A stretch of DNA of 26,803 nt from Clostridia bacterium (GCA_003557085.1 PWPR01000104.1:1-26803), one strand, 5' to 3'. Shown: positions 16,768 through 25,636, numbered from the stretch's first letter. The notes: a model not told the origin generated them from the sequence alone. Made by a program: numbers and translations.

Positions 16768-18261
16768 TTATCTCTCCTTGTCTACTAAGCTATTACCAGT
16801 CATCTCGATTGGTTTATCAATTTCCATTAGATCTAATATGGTTGGGGCTATATCACCTAACTTACCCAAATCTGCCATTAAAAAATTCTCACTTGTAATA
16901 GCTATTAATGGAACTAAATTACTTGTATGAGCAGTATGTGGTTTTCCCTCAAGCAACATCTTCTCAGCATTACCGTGATCTGCTGTTACAAGAATTTCAT
17001 AATTATTGTTAATCAGAAATGGAATCAGTCTGGCTAAATTCTTATCAACTGCCTCAACTGCCTTTATAGCTGCCTCTATGTTTCCAGTATGTCCAACCAT
17101 ATCACAATTAGCATAATTAAGTATAATAAAATCATAGTTGTTCTTATCTATTGCCTCTATAGCTTGTTTAGTTAACTCAAAAGCGCTCATTTCTGGTTGC
17201 AAATCGTATGTCGCTACCTTAGGGCTATCTATTAAAACTCTATCTTCCCCTTCAAAAGGGATTTCACTTCCCCCATTAAAGAAGAAGGTTACATGCGCAT
17301 ATTTCTCTGTCTCTGCTATGTGAAGCTGAGTTTTATCATTCTTACTTAACCACTCTGCTAAAGTATTATTAATCTCTTCTTGTGGAAAAATTATGGGAAT
17401 ACTGAAATCATCATCGTAATTAGTCATCCCTATGATTTTAACACCTTTCTCAAGTAAAAGCTTTGTAATCTGCCTTGCTCTATCAGCTCTAAAATTGAAA
17501 AAGATTACAGTATCATTAACACCAATCTTGCCTTTTGGCTCTCCATTTTTACATATGACGCTTGGCTTTATGAACTCATCAGTCAACTCATTCTTATATG
17601 CACTTTCTATGGCAGCAATGGGCTCCTCAAAGCAGGTTCCTTCTCCATTGACCAACGCAGTAAGAGCCAACTCCGTTCTTTCCCATCTATTGTCTCTATC
17701 CATAGCATAGTATCGCCCAGATAGTGTTGCTATTTTAGCAAATGGAAATTCTAAAAGCCAATCTTGCAAAGTTTCTATATATTTTTTTGCACTTTTAGGT
17801 GGAACATCTCTTCCATCTAAAAAAGCATGTATTCTTACTTGTATATTGTATGAACTAATTTCTCGGAGAAGCTCACGCAGAGTTCCCATATGGCTATGAA
17901 CGCCTCCATCAGACACTAACCCCATCAAATGTAAGGGCTTATTATTTTTCTGTGAATTTATTATCGCATCTTTTAGTACTTGACTTTCTTGTAAAGCACC
18001 CTCTTGAATCGCTTTATTCATCTTAGGCAGCATCTGCCATACTACCCGTCCCGCTCCTAGATTCAAATGACCAACATTACTATCACCCATCTGATTCTCT
18101 TCTAAACCTACAGCTGTACCTGAGGCTTTGAGCTTTGAGCTTCCATATTTAGTAATCAGATTATCAATAAAGGGGGTATTTGCTAAATAGACAGCATTTC
18201 CTTCTCCATTAGGTGCTATTCCGAAACCATCTAAAACTATTAAAGCTGCTTTCTTACTCAT
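16768..18261 (-). CDS. gpmI: 2,3-bisphosphoglycerate-independent phosphoglycerate mutase
   Basis: Interconverts 3- and 2-phosphoglycerate using two metal ions, normally manganese, and a phosphoserine intermediate. The 497-residue protein belongs to the alkaline phosphatase superfamily. VLDGFG (9-14) carries the first metal ligand Asp11, GDSNVGHLNLGAGR (59-72) contains nucleophile Ser61, and the later metal cluster is seen in VTADHGNAEKM and the nearby histidines GKPHTAHTSNLVP. Length is close to the usual 510. The ATG at 18261 overlaps the tpiA stop by 8 bases, so translation is coupled. Confidence 0.98.
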   Translation of the reverse strand: MSKKAALIVLDGFGIAPNGEGNAVYLANTPFIDNLITKYGSSKLKASGTAVGLEENQMGDSNVGHLNLGAGRVVWQMLPKMNKAIQEGALQESQVLKDAIINSQKNNKPLHLMGLVSDGGVHSHMGTLRELLREISSYNIQVRIHAFLDGRDVPPKSAKKYIETLQDWLLEFPFAKIATLSGRYYAMDRDNRWERTELALTALVNGEGTCFEEPIAAIESAYKNELTDEFIKPSVICKNGEPKGKIGVNDTVIFFNFRADRARQITKLLLEKGVKIIGMTNYDDDFSIPIIFPQEEINNTLAEWLSKNDKTQLHIAETEKYAHVTFFFNGGSEIPFEGEDRVLIDSPKVATYDLQPEMSAFELTKQAIEAIDKNNYDFIILNYANCDMVGHTGNIEAAIKAVEAVDKNLARLIPFLINNNYEILVTADHGNAEKMLLEGKPHTAHTSNLVPLIAITSENFLMADLGKLGDIAPTILDLMEIDKPIEMTGNSLVDKER

Positions 18262-19006
18262 GATATTTAACTAATTTTATAAAGCTGTCTACTTTCAGAC
18301 TAGCTCCACCAATCAATGCCCCATCAATATCATTTTGACTCATTAAATTTTTAACATTCTCAGGATTTACACTTCCTCCATAAAGAATCCTTACCTTCTT
18401 GGCCATGCTCTCACCGTATATTTCACTAAGTTTCTCTCTTATAAATGCTACTCCTGCTTGAGCATCTTGAGGCGTTGCTGTTTTTCCAGTCCCAATAGCC
18501 CATACAGGTTCATATGCAACTACTAAATCTTTAAGTTCTTGAGAAGATAGATATTTCAGTGATTCTTTGAGTTGCTCTTCCAAAACCTCTTTTGTTTGAT
18601 TTTGCTCTCTTTGCTCTAAACTTTCACCAACACAAAGCATAGGTTTTAGATTATTTCTTATTGCTGCCTTAATTTTTTTATTGACCATATGACTGTCTTC
18701 TTTGAAAATTTCTCTTCTTTCAGAATGTCCACATAAGACCCAAGTGCAACCAAGTTCAAATACCATATTAGCTGCTACTTCTCCTGTATAGGCACCTGAC
18801 TCTTCGTAATAAATATTTTGCGCACCAATTTCCACAGCTTTTTGATCAATTTCATTTTTCATAGCCACAATAGATGTATATGGTGGAAAAATAATAACTT
18901 CAGGGTGCTCATTATCCATCTGTGATATTAGTTCTTTAATAAACTTAGCACCTTGTGATGGTAAAAGGTTCATTTTGTGGTTTCCTGCAATTATCGGTCT
19001 TCTCAT
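18254..19006 (-). CDS. tpiA: Triose-phosphate isomerase
   Basis: Interconverts dihydroxyacetone phosphate and glyceraldehyde 3-phosphate as a (beta/alpha)8-barrel dimer. Catalytic residues are visible: Asn9 and Lys11 in AGNHKMN, His94 in LCGHSERR and Glu166 in AYEPVWAIGTG, with the phosphate loop LYGGSVNPEN near the end. Length 250 is normal. Position 10 is His where nearly all family members have Trp (GNWKMN); the codon is CAC. The residue is not catalytic and the rest is intact, so the enzyme should be active. It starts 3 bases after pgk and overlaps gpmI by 8 bases. Confidence 0.98.
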   Translation of the reverse strand: MRRPIIAGNHKMNLLPSQGAKFIKELISQMDNEHPEVIIFPPYTSIVAMKNEIDQKAVEIGAQNIYYEESGAYTGEVAANMVFELGCTWVLCGHSERREIFKEDSHMVNKKIKAAIRNNLKPMLCVGESLEQREQNQTKEVLEEQLKESLKYLSSQELKDLVVAYEPVWAIGTGKTATPQDAQAGVAFIREKLSEIYGESMAKKVRILYGGSVNPENVKNLMSQNDIDGALIGGASLKVDSFIKLVKYHE

Positions 19007-19009
19007 AAT

Positions 19010-20203
19010 TTAATTCTCTCCTTTGTGTAAAACTGCTACTCCAGGTAAAGTTTTTCCTTCCATCAACTCTAAAAATGCTCCGCCTCCTGTTGATATGTGG
19101 TCCATATCATCAGCATACCCAAACTGTGTGATAGCAGCTGCAGAATCCCCTCCGCCTATTACAACTTCTGCATTACTAGCGGCAAGGTAAGCAGCAATGG
19201 TTCTTGTACCAACTGAAAATGCTTCCATTTCAAAAACTCCTACTGGTCCATTCCAAACAATTAATCTGGAATTATTAAGAACATCAGCAAACTCCTCACA
19301 AGTTTTTGGGCCAATATCGAGAATCATTTCATCATCAGGAATTTCAGCTAACTCAAAATAATGTGGTTCTGAATTAGCAGAAAATTCTTTTGCTGTAACT
19401 ACATCATATGGCAAGTATAAATTAACCCCTTTATCTTTTGCTAGCTTAATTAATTCTCCTGCTAGGTCTAACTTTTCAGCTTCATGCAAAGATTTCCCTA
19501 TTTCGTATCCCTTTGCTAGCAAAAATGTGTTTGCCATACCACCACCTATAATCAAATTATCCACTACACTTAATAGTGATTTTATTACACCAATTTTATC
19601 ACTAACCTTGGACCCTCCAATTATTGCTGTAAATGGCCTTGCTGGATTAGCTAAAATCTTATTTGCATAAACTAATTCTTTTTCTAGTAACATTCCAGCA
19701 TAAGCTTTGCCTTCCATTAACTTAGGCAGTGCTACAACTGAAGCGTGGGCTCTATGGCTCACACCAAATGCGTCGTTAATATATACACTTCCAAAACTTG
19801 CCAATTTATTTGCAAATTCTTCATCATTGGCTTTTTCTTCTTGATTATATCTAACATTCTCTAAAACAAGTACTTCCCCATTACCTAGTCCTTCTACCAA
19901 GCTTTTAGCCTCTTCATCTACAGTATCAGCTGCAAATAATACTTTGTTTTCAATTAAATCATTCAAATATTCTGCAACTATTTTAAGCGAAAACTCTGCT
20001 TCTCTTTCACTTGTTGGCCTACCTAAATGGCTAATAATTATAAGCCTAGCATTTCTTTCTAAAATGTAATTGATTGTTGGTATAGCAGCTCTAATCCGGG
20101 TATCATCACTTATTTTGCCACCATTAATTGGCACGTTGAAGTCTACTCTGAGTAATACCGACCTATTTTCAAGGTCGGCATCTCTCATTAAATTCATTTC
20201 CAT
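19010..20203 (-). CDS. pgk: Phosphoglycerate kinase
   Basis: Transfers the acyl phosphate of 1,3-bisphosphoglycerate to ADP, the first ATP-yielding step of lower glycolysis. The 397-residue protein shows the N-domain signature LLRVDFNVPI (about 17-26), the basic substrate-binding patch SHLGRPT, the hinge region with the FTAIIGGSKVSDKIGV segment, and the C-domain nucleotide site GGGDSAAAI followed by STGGGAFLELMEGK. The start at 20203 leaves 12 bases to AGGAG; the next ATG two codons later is even farther, so the first is kept. It starts 7 bases after the gap stop codon. Confidence 0.98.
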   Translation of the reverse strand: MEMNLMRDADLENRSVLLRVDFNVPINGGKISDDTRIRAAIPTINYILERNARLIIISHLGRPTSEREAEFSLKIVAEYLNDLIENKVLFAADTVDEEAKSLVEGLGNGEVLVLENVRYNQEEKANDEEFANKLASFGSVYINDAFGVSHRAHASVVALPKLMEGKAYAGMLLEKELVYANKILANPARPFTAIIGGSKVSDKIGVIKSLLSVVDNLIIGGGMANTFLLAKGYEIGKSLHEAEKLDLAGELIKLAKDKGVNLYLPYDVVTAKEFSANSEPHYFELAEIPDDEMILDIGPKTCEEFADVLNNSRLIVWNGPVGVFEMEAFSVGTRTIAAYLAASNAEVVIGGGDSAAAITQFGYADDMDHISTGGGAFLELMEGKTLPGVAVLHKGEN

Positions 20204-20210
20204 TTAATCT

Positions 20211-21218
20211 TTATACTCCTTTTTCGTTCAAAAAAGCAATTAAGTCTACAATTCTAGAGGAATAACCCCACTCATTATCGTACCATGACAGAATCTTAAG
20301 CATTTTATCTCCTATCATTTGTGTTGATAAGCCATCAACAATCGAAGATCTTGAATCTCCAACATAATCTATAGATACTAACGGCTCATAACTAATGCCT
20401 AAAACACCTTCCATAGTCCCATTAGCTGCCTTTTCAATCGCAGCATTTACTTCTTCCTCAGTAGTACTATTGGCTAAAATTACAGTTAAATCAACGATAG
20501 AACCTGTTGGTGTTGGCACTCTTACAGCCATGCCATTGAGTTTGCCCTTTAGCTCTGGCAAAACATCACCTATTGCTTTAGCAGCTCCTGTGGACGTAGG
20601 GATCATAGATAATGCACCTGCCCTAGCACGTCTGTAATCTTTGTGAGGAGCATCTAATATGTTTTGATCATTTGTATATGCATGAATAGTAGTCATAAGC
20701 CCTTTTTCTATCCCAAAGGTGTCATTTAGTACTTTTGCTACAGGAGCAAGACAATTTGTAGTACAAGATGCGTTTGAAATTATATGATGCTCATCTTTGT
20801 CATAACCAGCTTCATTTACACCTAAAACTACTGTAAAATCCGCGTTTTTACCAGGAGCAGAGATTATTACCTTTTTTGCACCTGCCTCTAAATGCATAGC
20901 AGCTTTATCTCTATCTCTAAAAACTCCAGTAGCCTCTACTACTATATCTACGTCCATTTCTCCCCATGGTAATTGCTTAGGATCTCTCTCATTAGTCATC
21001 AATACTTTTTTACCGTCAACTATCAAATAATTCTCTTCATAAGAAACATCTGCTACAAAAGCTCCAAAGTTGGAGTCATGCTTTAACAATAAAGCCATCT
21101 GTTCAATATTTGCTAGATCATTAATTGCTACAATTTCAAGCTCAGGATGTTTGTGAGCAATTCTAAACACCTGTCTACCTATTCTTCCAAAACCATTAAT
21201 ACCTACTTTTACTGTCAT
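20211..21218 (-). CDS. gap: Glyceraldehyde-3-phosphate dehydrogenase
   Basis: Oxidises and phosphorylates glyceraldehyde 3-phosphate to 1,3-bisphosphoglycerate with reduction of NAD+. The 335-residue protein starts MTVKVGINGFGRIGR, the Rossmann fold entry. Asp34 in AINDL favours NAD+ over NADP+, and the catalytic cysteine is Cys152 in SNASCTTNCLAPV. The reading frame stays open 27 codons farther upstream, but the ATG at 21218 matches the family N-terminus and has GGAGGA directly ahead of it. It is first in the glycolytic run. No cggR repressor gene precedes it, unlike B. subtilis; whiA lies upstream instead. A weak Rex-like palindrome occurs in the upstream gap. Confidence 0.98.
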   Translation of the reverse strand: MTVKVGINGFGRIGRQVFRIAHKHPELEIVAINDLANIEQMALLLKHDSNFGAFVADVSYEENYLIVDGKKVLMTNERDPKQLPWGEMDVDIVVEATGVFRDRDKAAMHLEAGAKKVIISAPGKNADFTVVLGVNEAGYDKDEHHIISNASCTTNCLAPVAKVLNDTFGIEKGLMTTIHAYTNDQNILDAPHKDYRRARAGALSMIPTSTGAAKAIGDVLPELKGKLNGMAVRVPTPTGSIVDLTVILANSTTEEEVNAAIEKAANGTMEGVLGISYEPLVSIDYVGDSRSSIVDGLSTQMIGDKMLKILSWYDNEWGYSSRIVDLIAFLNEKGV

Positions 21219-21281
21219 TAGTATTCCTCCTACTAAATATATATTAATAAAAAAATCTTCCATCACTAGTTTACTCTTAAT

Positions 21282-21299
21282 TTGTGATAAACTCCACAT
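21282..21299 (-). promoter_or_regulatory. Candidate Rex (redox) operator upstream of gap
   Basis: TTGTGATAAACTCCACAT matches the 18-base Rex pattern TTGTGA-N6-TCACAA at 10 of 12 arm positions. Rex represses fermentation and sometimes gap genes according to NADH/NAD+. The gap promoter itself was not identified, so placement relative to it is unknown. Confidence 0.25.
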
Positions 21300-21320
21300 T
21301 AAATATCAATTTATTTGGTT

Positions 21321-22262
21321 TTATTTGCCTTCTAGTTCATCTGCCATCTTTTCAATCTTTTTCAATCGGTAATTAACTGCACTTTTGCTAAGAGGGCTAT
21401 TTAAGCTCTCTGCTAACTCGCTTAATGAGTATTCTGGATTCTCCAGACGAAGCCTTGCAATCTCTTGGAGTCCTGCAGGCAATGTTTCTAGACCAATTAA
21501 GCTGTCGATTTTCTCAATTTTTTGACTCTGTCTCCAAGAAGCCTGCATTGTTTTATTTAAATTTGCTGTCTCTGAGTTAACCAATCTATTCACTCTATTT
21601 CTCATACTTCTATAGACTCTTGCATTTTCATATGCAAGTGCAGCGTTTGTTGCTCCTATCATAGCAAGCAAGTCAGTTATTTGCTCACTATCCTTAAGAT
21701 AGAGCACAGTGTTGTTCTTCTTTTGAAACTCCCGCCACTGAAGATCTTCTTTAAGTGATAATTCTTTAAGCTTATTTTTATGGATTTCATCATGTGTCAG
21801 AATTTCACAATGATAATCACCTTTCTTAGGATCACTAACTGCACCAGCTGCTAAAAAGCTCCCTCTTAAGTAAGCCCTTCTGCAGCACCTCTTATTAAGG
21901 AATTGGTCTGCTATACCAGGTATAATAGCGTAGGTCTCTTCCATCATTCCCACTGTAATCAAAAATACCTTGGTTGCTAAGTTTGGTCGGATACTAATCA
22001 TATATGAGAAATTCTTATTTAACTTTGCCTTTCTTTTAACATATATATCAACAGGCAAATCTGTTGTATCTTTAAATAACTTGTATATCCTTCTAGCAGT
22101 AGCAGGGTTCTCTGTTTTCATACTTAACCCTAATTTGCTTTTTCCGCCCAACTCTAAGACGCCATTCAATCTCACAAAAGCTGCTAATTCAGCATTAGTA
22201 CAGCATATATTTTTTGTCTCTAAGCGAGAGCACTCTTTTTTAACTTCAGCAGCAAAAGTCAT
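21321..22262 (-). CDS. whiA: DNA-binding protein WhiA
   Basis: WhiA is conserved in Gram-positives; it controls sporulation genes in Streptomyces and affects division and chromosome segregation in Bacillus. The 313-residue protein begins MTFAAEVKKE, matching the family start. The N-terminal two-thirds resemble a LAGLIDADG homing-endonuclease fold without its catalytic residues, including the RAYLRGSFLAAGAVSDP segment. The C-terminal third is the helix-turn-helix domain, with SLSELAESLNSPLSKSAVNY. The ATG at 22262 has GAGG 9 bases upstream; an ATG at 22271 abuts that site. In many Firmicutes rapZ and yvcK/glmR precede whiA; here bpsA does, and whiA has its own promoter. Confidence 0.97.
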   Translation of the reverse strand: MTFAAEVKKECSRLETKNICCTNAELAAFVRLNGVLELGGKSKLGLSMKTENPATARRIYKLFKDTTDLPVDIYVKRKAKLNKNFSYMISIRPNLATKVFLITVGMMEETYAIIPGIADQFLNKRCCRRAYLRGSFLAAGAVSDPKKGDYHCEILTHDEIHKNKLKELSLKEDLQWREFQKKNNTVLYLKDSEQITDLLAMIGATNAALAYENARVYRSMRNRVNRLVNSETANLNKTMQASWRQSQKIEKIDSLIGLETLPAGLQEIARLRLENPEYSLSELAESLNSPLSKSAVNYRLKKIEKMADELEGK

Positions 22263-22295
22263 TAGTATCATCCTCGATTAAATATTCCTACTATC

Positions 22296-22324
22296 ATTAT
22301 ATGCTATTATTACTAAGTTCTCAA
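22296..22324 (-). promoter_or_regulatory. Promoter of whiA
   Basis: On the minus strand TTGAGA (22319-22324) and TATAAT (22296-22301) are separated by exactly 17 bases, directly after the bpsA terminator and 33 bases ahead of the whiA start. Confidence 0.75.
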
Positions 22325-22330
22325 AGATGA

Positions 22331-22359
22331 AAAAGTGAGAAGTTTAACTCCTCACTTTT
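22331..22359 (-). terminator. Rho-independent terminator of bpsA
   Basis: AAAAGTGAG and CTCACTTTT arms form a strong stem around a central loop, ending in a T-run on the minus strand. It overlaps the bpsA TGA stop codon (22352-22354). The near-symmetrical A and T runs mean it could work in both directions. Confidence 0.85.
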
Positions 22360-23356
22360 GATGTGTATAAATCTCTGACATTATCTCTTGTACTTTCTCC
22401 ATTTTGTCAGTTGCTTTACTCAAAACCATTAACTGCCCCACATTACCTAAAATTGCTGCTCCTAGATACTCATTGAAGCCAGTTATTATTTCTTCAATGC
22501 AAAATCCCTTTTCTAAGATCTTGTTTTGCAACTGATAACTTTCTTTTGGTGGCTTTTGACCAAAAGAAAAAATTACATTCAAGCCTATCTTACTTTTAAG
22601 CAATTGACTAGCTCTTAAGAGAAACACATCCGCTCCAGGTATTGTATAAGGAGGGTCTGTAAAAATTACATCAAAATCTGCTAAATGTTCCTCTGGCAAA
22701 CAGCCCCTTACATCATAGCAAACTGTTTTGATCACATAGCCCAGAGACTTAGCTGTTTCTTCGATATGCTTTAGTATCCTTTTATCTATATCAAATACTA
22801 CCAGTTCAGGTCCACCAGCTCCGTAAAGCTCTTGCCACAATAAGATAATCGCAATTGATATATAGTCGTCATCTCCGATAAAAGCAATTTTCTTATTAAA
22901 TAACAGGCCTTTCTCTAAAGCTAATAGAGCCCTTCTAAAAGAAGTCTCTGGAGTAGCATGCGCTTGGTCCACTGTTACATCTACTCCTGGTCTTTCTTTG
23001 ATAATATCAATAAACTTGTCAATTATTTTACTAAATTCTTGAGGAATTACATATTTAACACCTTCGCAATTAGAACAAACTCTAGTTTGATGCAGTTCTA
23101 GCCCTAACTCTTCTTGGCAAAAAGTTAAACCTAATTCACTTAGCCTTAAAGTTGCTCCAGCTTCAATCAAGTCTTCTTTTATAGCTTCCTGTTTTATGGC
23201 AGCTACTATAGGGATAGGCATTTTTAGCTTCTTTGCTGTCTCCTTTGTTGAAATTCCTTGATTTTGATAAACCACTCGAAAGAAAGCCTTTACCCCTTCT
23301 GTGCCTTCTCTTAGATCGACATTTTCTGCAATCTTGACAAGTGCGTTATTATTCAA
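22352..23356 (-). CDS. bpsA: N4-bis(aminopropyl)spermidine synthase (BpsA, branched polyamines)
   Basis: BpsA adds aminopropyl groups from decarboxylated S-adenosylmethionine to spermidine, making branched polyamines known mostly from thermophiles. The 334-residue protein has an N-terminal winged-helix domain (about 1-90), a CSNC pair at 94-97 that could bind metal, and a Rossmann-like C-terminal domain. The family motifs are present: DQAHATPET (130-138), GDDD (161-164), FDIDKR (188-193) and DPPYT (234-238). TTG at 23356 is chosen as start because GAGG lies 8 bases upstream; a GTG at 23365 has no spacing. It starts 19 bases after nrdJ and probably shares its transcript. No S-adenosylmethionine decarboxylase or spermidine synthase gene is in the window. 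Confidence 0.88.
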   Translation of the reverse strand: MNNNALVKIAENVDLREGTEGVKAFFRVVYQNQGISTKETAKKLKMPIPIVAAIKQEAIKEDLIEAGATLRLSELGLTFCQEELGLELHQTRVCSNCEGVKYVIPQEFSKIIDKFIDIIKERPGVDVTVDQAHATPETSFRRALLALEKGLLFNKKIAFIGDDDYISIAIILLWQELYGAGGPELVVFDIDKRILKHIEETAKSLGYVIKTVCYDVRGCLPEEHLADFDVIFTDPPYTIPGADVFLLRASQLLKSKIGLNVIFSFGQKPPKESYQLQNKILEKGFCIEEIITGFNEYLGAAILGNVGQLMVLSKATDKMEKVQEIMSEIYTHQK

Positions 23357-23375
23357 GCAAACCACCTCTTATTAG

Positions 23376-25562
23376 TTAGCATTTAGTAAAGCCACAATTT
23401 CTACAAATATAGCAACCATCTTGATATACTATGAGCCCACCGCAATCTTCTTCAGGACATATTTCAACTGTTCTTGGTCCACCTATGAAGTCTAGTTGGA
23501 ACTCATTATAGCCTTTAACAACTTTTTCAATACTTTGTGCTATTGCATCAGGGCAAGACAAAACTTCTGTATCATCATCTATAATACATCCTATACATCT
23601 AATCCCTTTAAGCTGACCTAATATTTCGTCTATATCAATTCCTGATCTAATCGAGATACTAATAATTCTAGCAAGAGCCTCTGCCATAGCTTCGCATCCC
23701 TCACTACCAGTATTAGTAAACACCTCACATATTCCATCTTCATCTTGATTTACTGTTACATAAAGCTTGCCACAACCACCAATAAGATATTTCTTAGTGT
23801 TGCCAAAAGTCTCTTCAGGTCTTGCTCTTGGTATAATTTTACTATCTATTGTTAGTACCGGTTCTGAAGATTTTGTACCTGCACTTAGTACTTGAGCATC
23901 TCTTGAACCATCCCTGTATATGGTAACACCCTTACATCCATGCTGATATGCTAATATATATACCTCAGCTACATCTTCTAAAGTAGCCTCATTAGGGAAG
24001 TTTACAGTTTTTGAAACTGCATTATCTACATGTTTTTGAAAAGCAGCTTGAATTCTCATATGCCAGTAAGGAGTAACATCATGGGCTGTTACTAAATATT
24101 TTTTCATACTAGCAGGAAGCTCAGTGGTTTTCACCCCACCAGCTTCAGCTACTTTTTCCATTAAATCTGTGGAATAATAGCCTTTCTCTTTAATAAGTTC
24201 TTCAAATGCTGGATGTACTTCAATTAACTTATCGTCATCTAAAATATTTCTTACAAAAGAAAAAGCAAAAATTGGCTCTATCCCTGAGGAACAACCAGAA
24301 ATAATGCTTATACTTCCAGTAGGAGCTATTGTAGTAACAGTTGCATGTCTCATTGGTTTATTGTTCTTAAATATACTTTGATCAATGTTTGGGAAAGAGC
24401 CTCTAACTTCAGCTAACTCTTTAGATTTTTTTCTAGCTTCATCATTAACAAATTTCATTAGTTTTTCAGCAAGTGCAACTGCCTTGTCAGAATTATAAGG
24501 GATTTCTAAAGCTAAGAGTAAATCAGCAAAGCCCATAACTCCTAATCCAATTTTCCTATTTCCTTTTGTGATTTCTTCAATCTTCTTTAATGGATAATTA
24601 TTGGCATCAATAACATTATCTAAAAAGTGGATTGCCGTGTGAATATCTTTTGCCATTTCATCCCATTGGACTTCACCATCTTTGACAAACTTAGCAAAAT
24701 TAATAGAGCCCAAATTACATGATTCAAAAGGTAATAGAGGCTGTTCACCACAAGGATTAGTTGACTCAATCTCACCAAGTTCTGGTGTTGGATTGCTTTC
24801 ATTTATCCTATCAAGAAACACAACTCCTGGCTCGCCATTCCTCCATGCTCCATCAACAATCTTCTCCCATATTTCTTTTGCATCTTTCTCCATAACTACC
24901 TTATTAGTCTTTGGATCAACTATATTATATGTGCTATTTTCTTCAAGAGCATTCATAAACTCTTCGGTAATACCTACTGAAATATTAAAGTTAGTAAGTT
25001 CATTATTATCTTTCTTACAATCAATAAATAAATCAATATCTGGATGGTCAACTCTTAAGATAGCCATATTAGCACCTCTTCTAACACCACCCTGTTTGAC
25101 AGCCTCTGTAGAAGCATTAAATACCTTCATAAAAGACACTGGTCCACTAGCAACTCCACCAGTACTTCTTACAGTTGAATTAGCTGGCCTTAGCTTTGAA
25201 AAAGAAAATCCTGTTCCTCCCCCACTCTTATGAATAAGAGCTGCATTCTTCACTGCATCAAAAATGCTTTCCATCGAATCTTCAATTGGAAGCACGAAAC
25301 AAGCAGAAAGCTGCTGAAGATCTTTTCCTGCATTCATTAATGTGGGTGAGTTTGGCATGAACTTTTGACTCCACATCAGTGTGAAAAATTCTTCTTCACT
25401 CTTTTTTATATCTTCTTTTGATGCGCCATAATTTTTATCATATGCGCTTATATTTTTTGCAACTCTTCTTATCATTTCTTTTGGGGTTTCAATTATCTGT
25501 CCATCTTGCTTAGTTAAATATCTCTTTTCTAGTACAGTCTTAGCACTATTACTTAATATCAA
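23376..25562 (-). CDS. nrdJ: Adenosylcobalamin-dependent ribonucleotide reductase (class II)
   Basis: Reduces ribonucleotides to deoxyribonucleotides using a thiyl radical generated from coenzyme B12, without oxygen and without a separate radical subunit. The 728-residue protein has the active-site motif NPCGE (269-273) with thiyl cysteine Cys271 and Glu273, and the redox pair Cys88 (LSACFV) and Cys282 (ESCNLGSIN). The segment PTGSISIISGCSSGIEP supports the barrel. A C-terminal cysteine-rich tail (CYICRNCGFTKC) would pass electrons from thioredoxin. The start is TTG at 25562 with AAAGGAG 9 bases upstream. Paired NrdR-type boxes overlap its promoter. No cobalamin riboswitch was recognised in the short leader. 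Confidence 0.97.
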   Translation of the reverse strand: MILSNSAKTVLEKRYLTKQDGQIIETPKEMIRRVAKNISAYDKNYGASKEDIKKSEEEFFTLMWSQKFMPNSPTLMNAGKDLQQLSACFVLPIEDSMESIFDAVKNAALIHKSGGGTGFSFSKLRPANSTVRSTGGVASGPVSFMKVFNASTEAVKQGGVRRGANMAILRVDHPDIDLFIDCKKDNNELTNFNISVGITEEFMNALEENSTYNIVDPKTNKVVMEKDAKEIWEKIVDGAWRNGEPGVVFLDRINESNPTPELGEIESTNPCGEQPLLPFESCNLGSINFAKFVKDGEVQWDEMAKDIHTAIHFLDNVIDANNYPLKKIEEITKGNRKIGLGVMGFADLLLALEIPYNSDKAVALAEKLMKFVNDEARKKSKELAEVRGSFPNIDQSIFKNNKPMRHATVTTIAPTGSISIISGCSSGIEPIFAFSFVRNILDDDKLIEVHPAFEELIKEKGYYSTDLMEKVAEAGGVKTTELPASMKKYLVTAHDVTPYWHMRIQAAFQKHVDNAVSKTVNFPNEATLEDVAEVYILAYQHGCKGVTIYRDGSRDAQVLSAGTKSSEPVLTIDSKIIPRARPEETFGNTKKYLIGGCGKLYVTVNQDEDGICEVFTNTGSEGCEAMAEALARIISISIRSGIDIDEILGQLKGIRCIGCIIDDDTEVLSCPDAIAQSIEKVVKGYNEFQLDFIGGPRTVEICPEEDCGGLIVYQDGCYICRNCGFTKC

Positions 25563-25600
25563 AACTACCAGCTCCTTTAAAAATATCGTTTGCAGATTTT

Positions 25601-25609
25601 ATTATAACA
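25601..25609 (-). promoter_or_regulatory. Possible second nrdJ promoter (extended -10)
   Basis: On the minus strand TGTTATAAT carries a consensus -10 with the TG extension, 39 bases ahead of the nrdJ start. No good -35 lies 17 bases upstream. It sits on the downstream flank of the hairpin at 25609-25635. Confidence 0.35.
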
Positions 25610-25635
25610 AAAGCTATCACAATGTGATAGCTTTT
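25609..25635 (-). terminator. Hairpin between thrB and nrdJ (terminator or leader structure)
   Basis: GCTATCA and TGATAGC arms with A/T extensions form a strong stem. On the minus strand an A-run precedes it and TTTTGTTATAAT follows, so it resembles a terminator for thrB with an interrupted T-run. It also lies downstream of the NrdR-box promoter and would then be part of the nrdJ leader. Confidence 0.6.
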
Positions 25636-25636
25636 T

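Noticed and set aside
21219..21299. 27-codon N-terminal extension of gap
   Set aside because: The extension is not family-like, and GGAGGA stands directly ahead of the internal ATG at 21218, which matches known N-termini.
24682..25233. 183-codon plus-strand open frame opposite nrdJ
   Set aside because: It lies wholly antisense to a clearly conserved gene, has no ribosome site of note, and its product has no recognisable features.
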